Source: Mesotaenium endlicherianum (Eukaryota > Streptophyta > Zygnematophyceae > Zygnematales > Mesotaeniaceae). From it: 42,488 nucleotides of DNA. Shown here piece by piece: positions 20,074-31,220 of this stretch; position 1 is the stretch's first letter; every line of letters starts with the position of its first letter. A program made the translations under genes and the position numbers. The stretch spans positions 354,626-397,113 of the forward strand of contig WELA01007268.1 of assembly GCA_009602735.1 (NCBI GenBank), in the 5' to 3' direction. Below the pieces are notes generated by a model, which searched no databases, had not been told where the DNA came from, and saw only the letters and a list, made by a program, of their open reading frames with translations.

Positions 20074-23000
20074 TGGAGCCGATTATATGCCCCAAAAAAT
20101 TGATCGCCTAAGAACTAGCCTTTTAGTCACGGTAGCTGCTGTGACTGAGAAACAATTTCTTTTGTACTTGACCGGGCTGGTGTGTATGGGTTTAGAGTAA
20201 CCTCAAACGGTTGGATCGATTACACTAAGAGGCCCTTGATTTACTTCATGGTATCATCTCTGGAAGGAGAGATATTTGTGAAGGCGGTGAATACAGAGAA
20301 TGTGACTAAGAGTGCTGCATATCTTGCTGGTCTATTTCGGGAAGTTATAGATAAATTGGGCCCTACCAACATCCTTTAGCTTTGTACTGACTCAGCTTCG
20401 GTCTGCAAAGCTGCAAGTATGATACTCTTCCTTCCTATTGAATTATACATCAGTTATTCCACCTTCTGATTATTATTGGCCAAGCAGCTCTCAGTTTTTC
20501 CTGCTCAATTTTGTAAATTGTGTCTGAGTGTGCTGCTATCAGCTACTGTGTGCTCGTATATTATGCTCTTCAATCCTGTGGCTGAGTGTGTTGGTGTCAC
20601 ATGCTCTGTGCTATGTGTGCTCTTTGTTTTTTCTCTTTAATTTTGTGTCTGACTATGTTGTTGTCAGCTGGTCTGTGCTCTGTGTGCTCTTGTTTTTTGC
20701 TTTGTGTATTGTGTTCGAGTGTGCTGCTGTGAGCTACCATGTGCTCTGTGTGCTCTTATTTATGCCCTTTTCTAAGTGTCCAAGTGTGCTGCTGTGTTCT
20801 CGGTGGTCTTAATGTATGCTCTTCAATTAAGTGGCTGAGTGTCCTATGTGTGATCTTTTTGTTTGCTCTTTGATTTAGTGTTTAAGTGTGCTGTGTACTG
20901 TTTTTTTTGCTCTCTAATTTAGTATCTGAGTATGTTGTGTGTACTCTTTTATTTTGCTCTTTGATTTAGTGTTGGTGTGTGCTGCTGTCAGCTGGTTTGT
21001 GCTTTGTTGTGCTCTTATTTTTTGCTCTCTTTTTTGTGTCTGAGTGTGCTGCTGTGAGCTATTGTGTGCTCTATGTGCTCTTATTTTATGCTCTTTATTT
21101 CAGTGTTTGAGTGTGTTGCTGTGCTCTAGGTGGTCTTAATGCATAATCTTCAATTAAGTGTTTGAGTGTGCTATGTGTACTATTTTTTTGCTCTCTGATT
21201 TAGTGTCTGAGTGTGCCATATGTACTTTTTTATTTTGCTCTTCAACTCAATGTCTGTATGTGTCGCTGTCAACTATTCTGTGTTCTGTACGCTCTTATAT
21301 TTAGCTTTTGAATCCGGTGTCAAACTGTGTTGCTGTCAGCTATATTGTGCTCTGTGTGCTCTTATTTTCTTGTGCTGCTATGTTCTCTATGTGATCTTCA
21401 TTTTGCTCTATAATTCAGTGTCTCAGAGTTTTGCTGTCAGCTGCTGTCTACTCCTATTTTTAACTTAGTTTTTCGTTTTCTGTTTTCTGTGTTTGTGGTC
21501 TTACCGTTGTGCTGTGTCTTGTTCATTTTAAATTGATATTAACTTTTCCTTGCTCCTGATTTAATATCCCTCTATGATTTTGCTGTTGTTTGTTGCGTGC
21601 TTTTGTGCTTTATGTTTCTTATTTTAGCTACTGCTGTGTAATAATTTATGCTGCTGTATTGTGCTCCTCCTCCTACTGCTTTGTTTTGCTATGCTTTAAC
21701 TTGTGCAATGCCGTGTCTTGCTGCTATTATCTTGATTTTCTTGGTGCTGCTGTTATTTTGTGCTCTCGTTGCTGGTACTGTTTTGTATTTCTTGCGGTTT
21801 CTCTCTCCCGCTCTTGTGTTGCTTTTGTTTTGTGCTACTTCTATGTCACGTGTGCAGGGAGACTCATTGAGGCAGAATACCCGCACATGACATGGACAGC
21901 TTGTACTGCCCATGGAGTTGATTTGCTTTTGGAGGATATGGCGAAAGAATCTTGGATCAAGGATTGTGTGGATAGAGGAAAGCAGGTGGTCATCTACATC
22001 CGCAACCACCAGAAGCCTCTGGCGTTGATCCGGAAAGAGTCAACGTTGGAGTTGAAGATGTGGTGTCAAACAAGGTTTTTCACAAGTGTCATCATGCCCG
22101 GCCGGCTCTATGAGGTAATATGCTCTTGCTCATATCATATACGTCTTACATTTATTGCTAGCAGCTGCTGCTTACTATATAGTCCCAGCTTGTCTAAATA
22201 TGCAACACTGTATGTTTAGGCCTGCTATGCACTTTTGCTTGCAACCGCTGTGTGTTTTACTCATATGCTATCTGCTGTTCACTTGTGCTGGTTTGTGGTG
22301 TCTCTTGTTTGTCTATTATTTGCTGCCGTCAATGCTGTGTGGTGATGTTGTTGCTGTTTGAGGTTGGGTGCTACTATTACTCCTGTTTTGTGCTCTCTTG
22401 TTGTCTTGTGCTGTGTGCTTGCAGTGAACTGCTGCGTGCTTGTGTGCTCAATTTTTTTTTTGGTGCTGCGGCTGCTGCCGTATGCTGTGTGCTGCTATGA
22501 TGTGTTTGCTGTCCTGTTGAGCTGTGAGCTGTGAGGCTTGAGGTGTTATGATCTGCTATGATCTATGTGTGCTGTGAGCTGTGAACTGTTGTTTTGTAGA
22601 CTCTATCGGTTAGTGTTTGCAGATTGCTGATATTTGCTGCTGTCATTTGTAACTGAGTGCTGTTGTCTAATTATATTGTCACTACTGATTATTTTATTTT
22701 TTGTTTTGTGGTCTGTAGGTTCAGCAATCCTTGAAGGTGATGTTGCTCAAAAATGGGTGGAAGAGCTTGTGCGGGCTTAATCCTTCCCACAAGAAGGATT
22801 GCCTTGCTATGACAACGGTCATCAATGATGACACTTTTTGGAAGAAGGTGAAGCTACTGCTGAAGATCACGGGGAAGCTAGTGAAGCTCCTTAGACTTGT
22901 TGATGGCAATCAACCTGCTGTGGGACTGGTGTACAACCCCATGGCAAAGATGCAGGAGCAGATCAAGAGCATGGAGGATGAGCTTGCTGAAGATGAGCTA

Positions 23001-23579
23001 GACAGGCTGGTGAAGATAGTTGAGATCAGGTGGACCTTTTTCCACTCTCCCATGCATGCTGCTAGTTACATGCTTCATCCATTGTGTTAAGATCATGAGC
23101 AGCATACAATTGAGGAAGTGATGAAGGGTTGGTACCTTATCCTGAATAGGCTAGTTCCTGATGCTAATTTAGGGAGCAGTATCAACAGTACAAGAGTAGG
23201 GTGGGATTTAGCTTTAACAATCCTAGAGCAGACAAGGAAGCTGAGACTAAGCCAGGTTTGTTTTGGTGGAAGAGTCATGGGTCTAGTACACCTCAGTTGC
23301 AAAACGTTGCCATCACTTCAGCTAGTTCATGTGAACGGAATTGGTCTAAGTATGACTTTATCCATAATAATAAGAGGAACAGGCTCAAAGCAATCTAGAG
23401 CTGAGAAGTTAGTGAGGGTACATTCTAACCAAAGATTGATAAAGGGAATGAAGAGGGGAGGAGTGAAGAGAGCCCCAGGTAGACATATTGCTCCTGTTTT
23501 TAAAGAGGACATGGTTCAGTCAAAGGAGGAGCAAGAGGTAGAGGAAGTTGGGGAGGAGCTGGAGGACTCGGAAATATGA
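20074..23579 (+). pseudogene. hAT transposase pseudogene, DUF659 to dimerisation region
   Basis: Three exons: about 20074-20416, 21858-22114 and 22719-23579, with GT..AG borders. Exon 1 has the DUF659 start (YMPQKIDRLRTSLL, NGWIDYTKRPLIYFMV, LCTDSASVCKAA). Exon 2 carries the conserved RLIEAEYPHMTWTACTAH and LLLEDM. Exon 3 has SLKVMLLKNGW, RWTFFHSPMHAASY and, after breaks, the C-terminal dimerisation block (FWWKSHG, SSCERNWSKYDFIHNNKRNRL). Damage: a frameshift near 20190, TAG at 20377 where Gln is expected, TAA at 23088, and frame changes near 23200 and 23395. No BED zinc finger precedes it, because element A abuts the start; element A may have inserted into this transposon. It cannot encode an active transposase. 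Confidence 0.8.
20500..21480 (+). repeat. Degenerate T/G-rich repeat array in hAT intron 1
   Basis: About twenty imperfect copies of a word like GTGTGCTCTTATTTTTTGCT followed by GTGTCTGAGTGTGCTGCTGT, with strong scarcity of A on the plus strand. A higher-order copy is visible: GGTGGTCTTAATG with matching flanks at 20802 and 21129 (327 bp apart). Open frames here are only composition. Confidence 0.75.
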
Positions 23580-23790
23580 AAATATTCTTTGTGCTATTTT
23601 TTGGTCACCCATGTCAGTAGTAGGTCTGCATGAAGGTGTATGAGATGAATTCATGCTTGTAAATTGTGACCTCTGTTCACCTTTGATGTTAAGTAGTAAC
23701 ATAAAATAGTCGTCGCTTAATTACTTGAATTGTGTCTACTGGACTTTTTTATGACTTATTGCTAGCAGTAGTAGCAGCTTCTTTCTGCTT

Positions 23791-24040
23791 ATTTCAGTGG
23801 CTAGTGCTAATTAGTGATTGAGGCCTTTGTGTGTACAACTTGTGTTGCTATTTTGCACCAGCTGGCAATGTAGCAATGTTTAATATGATATATGACTATG
23901 AAGCTTCTTGCAGCTCATTTCAGTGGCTATTGCTAAGCAGTCATTGAGGCCTTTGTGTGTATAAATTGTCATGCATTTTTGCACCAACTGGCAATGTAGC
24001 GATGTTTAATGTCATACATTATTGTGAAGCTTCAATTTAC
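23791..24040 (+). repeat. 126-bp tandem duplication downstream of hAT
   Basis: Two diverged copies starting ATTTCAGTGGCTA at 23791 and 23917, sharing TTGAGGCCTTTGTGTGTA, GGCAATGTAGC and ATGTTTAAT blocks. Confidence 0.8.
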
Positions 24041-26016
24041 TTGTCCCATTTTTAAAATCTTGTGCTTTAATAAGTGGTAGGATGATGGATCATGTATCCA
24101 TAAACATGCAAAATATGAAGTGAGTGCAGTTACTTGTAAGAGATTTATGATGTATGAAGTATGCCTGTTTCAAGAATGTAGGTAAACTTTGACGAGTGCC
24201 TGTGTCACCTGAATATACTTTTTCAGGTTTCTTGCGTCTATAGACTATGAAGGTAATGTGCACAGTAGAAAGGTGTGAAAACTATAAGATCTGTTCATTA
24301 TGCACAGACATATTGAAGAATGTTATGTATGTTACTATGAAGATCAGAGTAATGGCTGTAATAACAAATAATAGATTATTTACGTGTGAAATTACGGAGT
24401 GTACATACAAGATATGCAGTGACTGAGAGAGCAAGTTACATAGTGTTACTTTTACAGTGTAACACAGCCTTAGTTGTACATCATGTTAAGTGATAAAATA
24501 AATGTGCCCTTTCATTTTACACTTTACTAGAGTCCAAGGCCAAACACTTGATTTTACCAAGTTCAACTTCAATCTCTCAACGGACTATAGTGAGAAGCCC
24601 AAGTGTCACGACAACTTGCTTCGTCGACACTCGATAGTCGGTTTGTTGAGATATTTGAAACTCACGAAGAGCGTGCACACACGCTGACATGGCCGCGGCA
24701 CACGTGGTTGCGATTCGGACTTACGCTTACGTGGACACGAACCAAATTTTAACTGAGGCTAAGTAAATACAAACCAAAGCCGACAAGTCAATTGACCGGG
24801 ATCGACCCTTTAGTCATATTAAACTTCCTATACACGTATTTAGCAAATACGACGCATTTTAGCGTATAATCCGCACCCGGCTGACCTATACACACGTTCC
24901 CCATAACTAGGGTGAGGATGGTCTAGTCTATGTGTAGTGGCGGTGAACAATGGGACCCATGATCGCTCACGAGGTTTTGCTTTTGAGTAGCTGTGAGGCT
25001 CCTTCCCAGATCACGCTCTCTTGCTCTACCTTCACACATGGTGATGCCGCCCATATGTGTGGAGGTCGACCCTCAGGTTCGCTCGCCTTAAGGGTCGGCG
25101 TGGGTACACAGTGGGATCCCCCATTGTCCATGGCTAGATCGTCATTGTACCATAGGCAATCCCCATGGGTATGCCCAAGGATTACTAGGGGTTAGGGAGA
25201 GTAAGGGACATTGGGGTGTCGAGTTCTTCTGTATTTGGTCAGGTGTCGTACGTGTGCGTGTCGACCTCTAGGTTTGACCCATTTTCATAATTTGTGTATT
25301 TTCGGATTTGAGTGAGATGACGCGATGACGCGTTCTTTGTAGTTGTTAGAGTTTGATTTTGTTTTGTAGGCACTGGGCATAGTATTTGAGAGCACGCTAC
25401 TTAGGCCACGAGCTAGCACCATTTTGGTGTTAGTTTTGTATGTTTGTTTTACACAGTTTGAGCTTATGCTATTTCGCTGCGTTCCGTCGTTCGCGTTTTT
25501 TTGGTGTTTTAGGCACCGAACTAAGCGAACTTTGTAAGTTCGTGCGTACTTGACAAACCGACACAAAATGTTTTTTAATGAACGTGTAGGCTGTTTAGGG
25601 ATTAATAATAATATTGAAATTAGGATTATTTAAAAATTAGCACGAATTAAGCAAACAAAGCAAAAAACACAGGTCGGACATTAGCGAACAAGCAAACTTA
25701 GAAGCTAAGCGTACTTACGAACAGCGTAACCTTGCTATTTCGTGGGTGTGTGCCTTGTCATTATTTGTTGTTTGTGTGATCATGCTCGCGTCTCTCTCTG
25801 CTAGGTCGTGGCTCGTATCACACACCAACTAAGTACCCTAAGGTCTTCATCCTCGTGCTCGAACTTGGTCATAACAAACTAATCCCCTTGTTCTAATCCG
25901 CGCTCTAAGAACCGGCCTTCTCGCTCCTCTATTGCATCCCTACTAACACGCTCAAGTCTTTTACATACAAAACTAACCCTTTTACACACTGACCGGTTAG
26001 TAGCTTGGAGCTGTTA
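24041..26016. other. Unassigned stretch left of element C
   Basis: No coding domain recognised on either strand. The region at about 24500-25300 (short palindromic words, a GC-richer block at 24950-25190) looks like LTR or leader sequence of another element, possibly the left part of the plus-strand element whose gag-like fragment lies at 35084-35627, with element C inserted between. That link is inference; I could not find matching ends. Confidence 0.3.
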
Positions 26017-26735
26017 TGAAATGAATCGACTTACCAAATAGGCGATTAACAGTTAATAAAGATCTTTATATCAGCAAGTAACCTTTATGGATTTTCCGTT
26101 AACTGATTAAACGGCAAAAGGACAACACACTAGCAGTGAACAACACTCGTAAATCAAATGCGAGTAAACTAGCATCAATAATGCACTCAGTAAACTCATA
26201 CATAAGCAAGGTTAGAAGACAGTGAGTATCAATGGCTTCTCGCCTTGGATTCAGATCTCTCTCAGTAAGCTGTACAAGAGAGTTGGCCTCGTTTTCAAAT
26301 GCCGAACTCGAGAGCAACGCCTAGCATATGTACATGGAATGAGTTTACTGTTCAACGGCAGTGCGATGGCACCGCCTACCCGGGAGTTAACCACGTTGGT
26401 AGGACCTTGGTTCACCAAATCCACCGCCATCTCCCATCATCCCGAATGGCCATCCATCATAGGGATGTCATCTGGCCATTCATCTAGCATACCACACTTA
26501 GATGCATATTGAGGCAGTTCGCTGCTACCGAGTAAGGAAGTCAGCTGGCTGTCAAAGAATGTGTCAGCAAGCTGACTTAAGTTGACTTCAGCCTGCTGCT
26601 TTCGGCTGAGTCATTAAACTGATATTAAGTATAAAGTCCAGCAGACTGATCATTAACTAAAGTTCAGCAGGCTGAAGTTATTTAACTGTTATATTTAAAT
26701 GAATATTATATCAACCAATACACTGATTCATTACA
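26017..26735 (-). repeat. Element C 3' LTR
   Basis: 719 bp, TGAAATGAATC to GATTCATTACA, similar along its whole length to 33530-34250. The adjacent TCCCTCCAACT (26737-26747) is the polypurine tract on the minus strand. Confidence 0.9.
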
Positions 26736-26852
26736 ATCCCTCCAACTGAACATGTTGTCGCCTCGACAACACTGACACCGGGTACATAGGTTTCTCCAAC
26801 TGAAATTACTGATCCATCTCCCATCCAGCATGCTGCTCTTGGCCTTCCGCCC

Positions 26853-28518
26853 TTAGGAGGTAGATGCCCCTGGGGCCCTATGGTCAGGGGAGTCAGTCCT
26901 CCTCCTGTCTTGGGGTCTTCTGAAGCCTGTCAGAGAGGGGGGCTCCGTGTAGGGACCCGGCGGAGAACGCAATAACTGTGCAATTTCCTCCTGCACGGTC
27001 TGAAACTGAATGGAGGTAGCCATCTCCTGGGCATCCCTCAAGCTGACTGGTACATATACCGGCATCCCAGAAGGATGTTGCATGACATGAGCTAAGGGTA
27101 CATGCCCTCTTTGCGAGGGAGAGTGCCGGCAGGCCTCTGGCTATTCCTCTAGCAGCCCTCCTGTCTGCCCTGTCTGAGTGGGTCTCCGTGCCTGGAGATG
27201 AACTCTGTCCTCTGGCAGTTCCCAGCCAAGTGATATCCTCCTCTTCAGCGAGTTGCTGCAGTGCCAACCCCGTCTTCTCTCTTACAGGGGATGTGGCATG
27301 TGTCAGGATCACGGCAAGGCTAGTGTCCTCCTCCTCGCCTTCCTCCTCGTCTTCCTCTGACTCCTCCTCCTCTCCGTCCCCGAGTTCCTCTGAGACTTCT
27401 GGGGTCTCTTCTGTCAGCTGCTCCAGTTCTTCCCGAGAAAAGGAATATCCCACTGACCTTCCCCTTTTGGGTGCTGGTGGGGGCTGCTGAGTCCAGACCG
27501 CATACAGGTCCTTTTTCCCCTGCTTGCTTGCCCATTTGGCATAAGCGTGCTTCTCTTTTGAGAATGACTCTTGGGCCCTGCTTCTGTCCCCCTGCATTTC
27601 TTGGCTCATGCAGTCTCTAACTCCATCCAATCTTGGGTCCCAAGCCGCAATGTGAGGAGGCAATACTATGTTCCCCTTTTGGTCTGTCAGGAAATCCTCA
27701 TCCGTCGCCCTGTCATTCTGCCAGTCCCTCATGTTGATGGTCATCCACCGCCAATTGGTGGGCTTTTGGAAGAAGGCAGGGTCTGTCCTTTTAAGAGTAC
27801 AAGGGTACCAGTGCCCTGCAAAGTTGAGCTGACTGGTTTCCTTGGTCAAGAATTCCCAGCTCCTTCTCTCCACCTCATTATACATGGCCTTGAACCTGTT
27901 ATGGGATGTAGAGTCCTTAAAGCTGTCCGCGTCCATGGGGATCATCCTGATGACCCTATCTTCTCCCCAGGTACCAGGAATCGATACAGCCCCTGCTTCA
28001 TTCACCTGGGCCATTGCCTTGGCTTCTCTGACCGTATATCCTACCATCCTGGCGTAATCGTGGTAGAGGAGGAGTCCCGTGCTAACCTCTATATACTTGT
28101 CAAAGTTTTCGGATGTCTCCCCTTCCCTCTGGAGGATGTCCTTCTGTGACTCACTGCGACTTCTCTTAGCATACTTGAAGGCCTCCTCCAGTAGATCGAA
28201 GCCCTTGCCCAGGTATGTGTAGCGGTAGCTGCTGATTCTCCTCTGCTCTTCTTCAGCCTGGTGCTTCCGCCTCTCCTCAGCTTGCCTCTCCTCCTCTGCC
28301 TTCTTGGCCTCCTCTGCAGCTATTTTGTCCAGTTCTTCCTGCCTCAGTCTGGCCTGTTCCTCCTCCTCCTTCTTCTTCTGTGCCTCCCGCTATTGTTGGA
28401 GTCGTTGTGATTCTCGAGCGGAGATGGAGGATGATTCGATGTCTCCACGGAATTGCAAGTATTCTGCATGTGCCTCTTTCGTCCTTCTCTTCCTTCTGAG
28501 TTCCGACTTTTGGGTCAT
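26853..28518 (-). pseudogene. Element C copy of the family-specific extra ORF
   Basis: Homologous along its length to the intact ORF at 36069-37736 in element D. It starts at the ATG at 28518 (MTQKSEL), has a CAG to TAG nonsense change near 28391 within the charged coiled-coil region, an uninterrupted stretch from about 28389 to 27110, then a frameshift after which the C-terminal tail (VYVPVSLRDAQ, SPPGPYTEPPSL) continues in another phase to 26853. The central part is well conserved with D (NRFKAMYNEVERRSWEFL, NIVLPPHIAAWDPRLDGV). Function unknown. Confidence 0.8.
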
Positions 28519-28746
28519 CCTGCTCAATCATAAACACAATGCAGTTAGTGAAGTCATGATATTTTGCCGCTACTGAGTGCCCTTGATGAAGAGGAACGCG
28601 ATCGGGAGAGTTCCTAGTGTGAAATACCTGGTGTGAGTTAGAGAAGAAGGGAAAATTGAGTTAGAGAGCAAGTGAGTGTGAGCGCAGGTTGAGTGTGTAA
28701 TATGGTTATCAGAGATGTTTTGGCTGATCCCGAAACAGAATACCTC

Positions 28747-28819
28747 TCCCTCCAACTTAATTTTAAAGGTGGGCTGCCTGTCACAACTGTCACTAACTGT
28801 CACATTCCCCTCCAACTTA
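28747..28819 (-). promoter_or_regulatory. Internal copies of the PPT motif in element C
   Basis: TCCCTCCAACTTA at 28747-28759 and CCCCTCCAACTTA at 28807-28819 repeat the motif beside the 3' LTR. They lie between pol and the extra ORF, as in element D. Confidence 0.6.
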
Positions 28820-28869
28820 TATGGAGACAGGACCTCCTGTCACCTTCCCATGTCTACTAAAGGGATAGT

Positions 28870-30092
28870 TAGGGCAATGCCCCAGCCGCCCAAAGGTGGA
28901 ACCGTTTCAACGCCCCTTTGACATTGGTCAGCTGGTCTTTAAACTCCCAAGTGTCCCCAGAGGCATCGTAACCCTTCCATTGGATGAGGTACTTCATGAC
29001 ATATTTAGACGATCGACGGACCGAGCGAGCGTCTAAAATCTCATCGACCTCATATTCCTCAGGGTCGCCGTCCCGGACAGCGGGGACCGGTCCCGGTTGG
29101 ACAGGTAACCGACCTGTGAACAGTGTATCACCTTTGATGTATTGTTTCAGGAAGGAGACATTAAAGACCGGGTGANTGTTTCAGGAAGGAGACATTAAAG
29201 ACCGGGTGACCCTTGTAGTCCGCTGACATGTTCAGTTTGTAAGCATTCTGATCGACCCGACGCATTACCGAATATGGACCGACCCAGACAGGGCCAAGTT
29301 TTTTCTTGACCACACCAGGGAGGTACAGGTGCTGAGAATGCAGTTTGACTAAATCGCCCTTAGAAAATGTCAGCTCCCAACGGTGTTGATTAGCGTATTG
29401 TTGTTGGTTTTCTTGGGCTGTGTGCAGGTTTTGTTGGACTTCTGACAGCGTGTCAGCAAACTCTTGAGTTAACTGGAGGGAGACCGGATTGTCAATCCCT
29501 TCAAAGTCAGTTAAAGACTCCCCTAGTACATCTCAAGGAGACTTAGGGACTCTACCCAGGCTGAGTTCAAACGGAGTCTTGCCCGTTGACGCGTGCACCG
29601 CACTGTTGACCGCAAACTGAATTTGAGGCAACAGGTCATCCCAATTATCTTGTTTTTGGTTAATATATGCTCTCAGCACCTCCTGCAGAACTCGGTTAGT
29701 TCTTTCAGTCTGCCCATCAGTCTGAGGGTGGTTTGCTGTGCTGAGGAGCTGTTTGACTCCCATTAACCCCATTAAAGCTCTCCAGAACTTAGAGGTAAAT
29801 TTTGAGTCTCGGTCTGAGATGATATTAGAGGGTAGCCCATGTTGGCATACTACATGGTTGTAGAACTGTCTCGCTGTTTCGAGTGCAGTTACTTTGACAC
29901 TTGTGGGGATTAAAATGACCATTTTTGTCAGTTTATCCACGACTACCAGTATCGAATCATGCCCATTAGCAGTTCGTGGCAGTGTGACCACCCAGTCCAT
30001 GGATATAGTTTCTCAGCGGCCCGCTGGGATGGGCAGCGGTTGCAAGAGACCTCCCGGTGGTGTGTGCCTAGACTTATTTCTTTGACACTGAT
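28870..30092 (-). pseudogene. Element C integrase and chromodomain remnant
   Basis: Integrase core reads from 30000: MDWVVTLP, SDRDSKFTSKF and DGQTERTN, with the 35-residue spacing between the second Asp and the Glu. A TGA interrupts the frame at 29533 (LGRVPKSP stop), where D has an Arg/Leu-type continuation. Further downstream the GPF-like module and the chromodomain (homologous to 38058-38600 of D) can be followed with an N join at 29176. The zinc finger that should precede the core has been deleted. Non-functional. Confidence 0.8.
29176..29176. other. Single-N join flanked by a perfect 33-bp repeat
   Basis: 29143-29175 and 29177-29209 are identical. The homologous site in element D (about 38335-38370) has a single copy, so the duplication is probably an assembly artefact. 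Confidence 0.88.
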
Positions 30093-30714
30093 CACAGGAC
30101 TTTATCTGCAGCATGCTGACTAAAGTTCCTTTCTTGCAAGTCAAGTCTTCTAGAGAGTGCATCAGCAGGATTCAACTTCCCTGGTTTGTAGTCGATCTGG
30201 ACTTGGAACTGCTCCAGCATCTGGCTCGAGCGATTCTCCCTCCTCAACAGCTTGGACTTCTTCTCAAAGTGGGTCAGAGCTAGATGATCTGTAATCACCT
30301 TAAAAGCTTTACCATGTAAGTATGCTCTCCACTATTTGAGTACATGAATGATAGCTAGCAGCTCTTTATCATGCACTGAGTAATTAATCTCCGCTGGATT
30401 GAATTTCATAGACTCGTACAACACAGGATGCCACTCCTGCCGTACCTCACCATCCTTTGTGGTTTTGTCAACAGGCTGCAACAAACTAGCACCCATGGCA
30501 AAGGTAGAGGTATCAGTAACCGCCTGCACCGGTTTGCTGGGGTCATACACGGCTAGCACTGGGGCAAAACAAAGGGCATCTTTAAGGGTTTGGAAGGCAG
30601 CCTGCTGCTCTTCCCCCCAAACTTACCCTATGTCCTTCTTAGTAAGGTCAGTCAGTTTACTGGCCTTTGTGGAATAATTCTCAATAAATCTCCTATAGTA
30701 GTTAGTCAACCCGA
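30093..30714 (-). pseudogene. Element C RNase H remnant
   Basis: Carries AVYDPSKPVQAVTDTSTFAMGASLL, KFNPAEINYSVHDKELLAIIHVLK and, after a TAG near 30332, ITDHLALTHFEKK and PGKLNPADALSRR. The first catalytic aspartate segment reads TDTSTFA (D has TDASDFA). At 30093-30102 (CACAGGACTT) the sequence jumps to the integrase core, the breakpoint of a 341-bp deletion relative to D. Confidence 0.78.
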
Positions 30715-30735
30715 AGAAGGACCTAACTTCAGAGA

Positions 30736-30736
30736 N
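30736..30736. other. Single-N join flanked by a perfect 21-bp repeat
   Basis: 30715-30735 and 30737-30757 are identical (AGAAGGACCTAAC...). Element D has one copy at the homologous place. Confidence 0.88.
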
Positions 30737-31220
30737 AGAAGGACCTAACTTCAGAGACCGACTGTGGTACTGGCCAGTCCCTTATGGTCTGGACTTTCTT
30801 AGGGTCCACATTGATGCCCTCTTTACTGTCAACGTGGCCTAAGAATTCAATACTTTCCTTAAAGAAATCACACTTGCCCATTTTAGCATATAAGTGATTT
30901 TCTCTTAGAGTGTCCGGGACAGTCTTTAAGTGTTCAGCGTGCTGAGCTTCATTTTTAGAGAAAATTAAAATATAATCCCGGAAAACTTGCACAAACTTAT
31001 TCAAATAAGGTCTGAAAATGTCATTCATAGCACCCATGAAGATGGCAGGAGCATTAGTCAGTCCAAATGGCATCACGTTGAACTCATAGTGTCCATAACG
31101 TGTGCGGAAGGCACTCTTGTGTTCATCCCCCTCAGCAATTCTGATTTGATGATACCCACTATTGAGATCTATCTTACTGAACACTTTAGCACCAGACAGG
31201 GTATCAAGCAAGGGCTTACC
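30737..31220 (-). pseudogene. Element C reverse transcriptase, C-terminal part only
   Basis: Starts inside RT at [15 protein letters not shown] and includes [10 protein letters not shown] and the active-site segment [10 protein letters not shown], where the second catalytic Asp is Tyr and the preceding Leu is Arg. The N-terminal RT half (the [17 protein letters not shown] part of D) is absent because 349 bp corresponding to D 40676-41024 are deleted at 31213-31217. Inactive on two counts. Confidence 0.85.

Noticed and set aside
21590-22219. A 209-codon plus frame that looks membrane-like
   Set aside because: Its first part is T/G-rich hAT intron; only 21858-22114 is a real exon. The hydrophobicity comes from composition.
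27571-28149. A 192-codon plus-strand frame in element C
   Set aside because: Antisense shadow of the extra ORF; the minus frame is conserved with element D while the plus frame is not.
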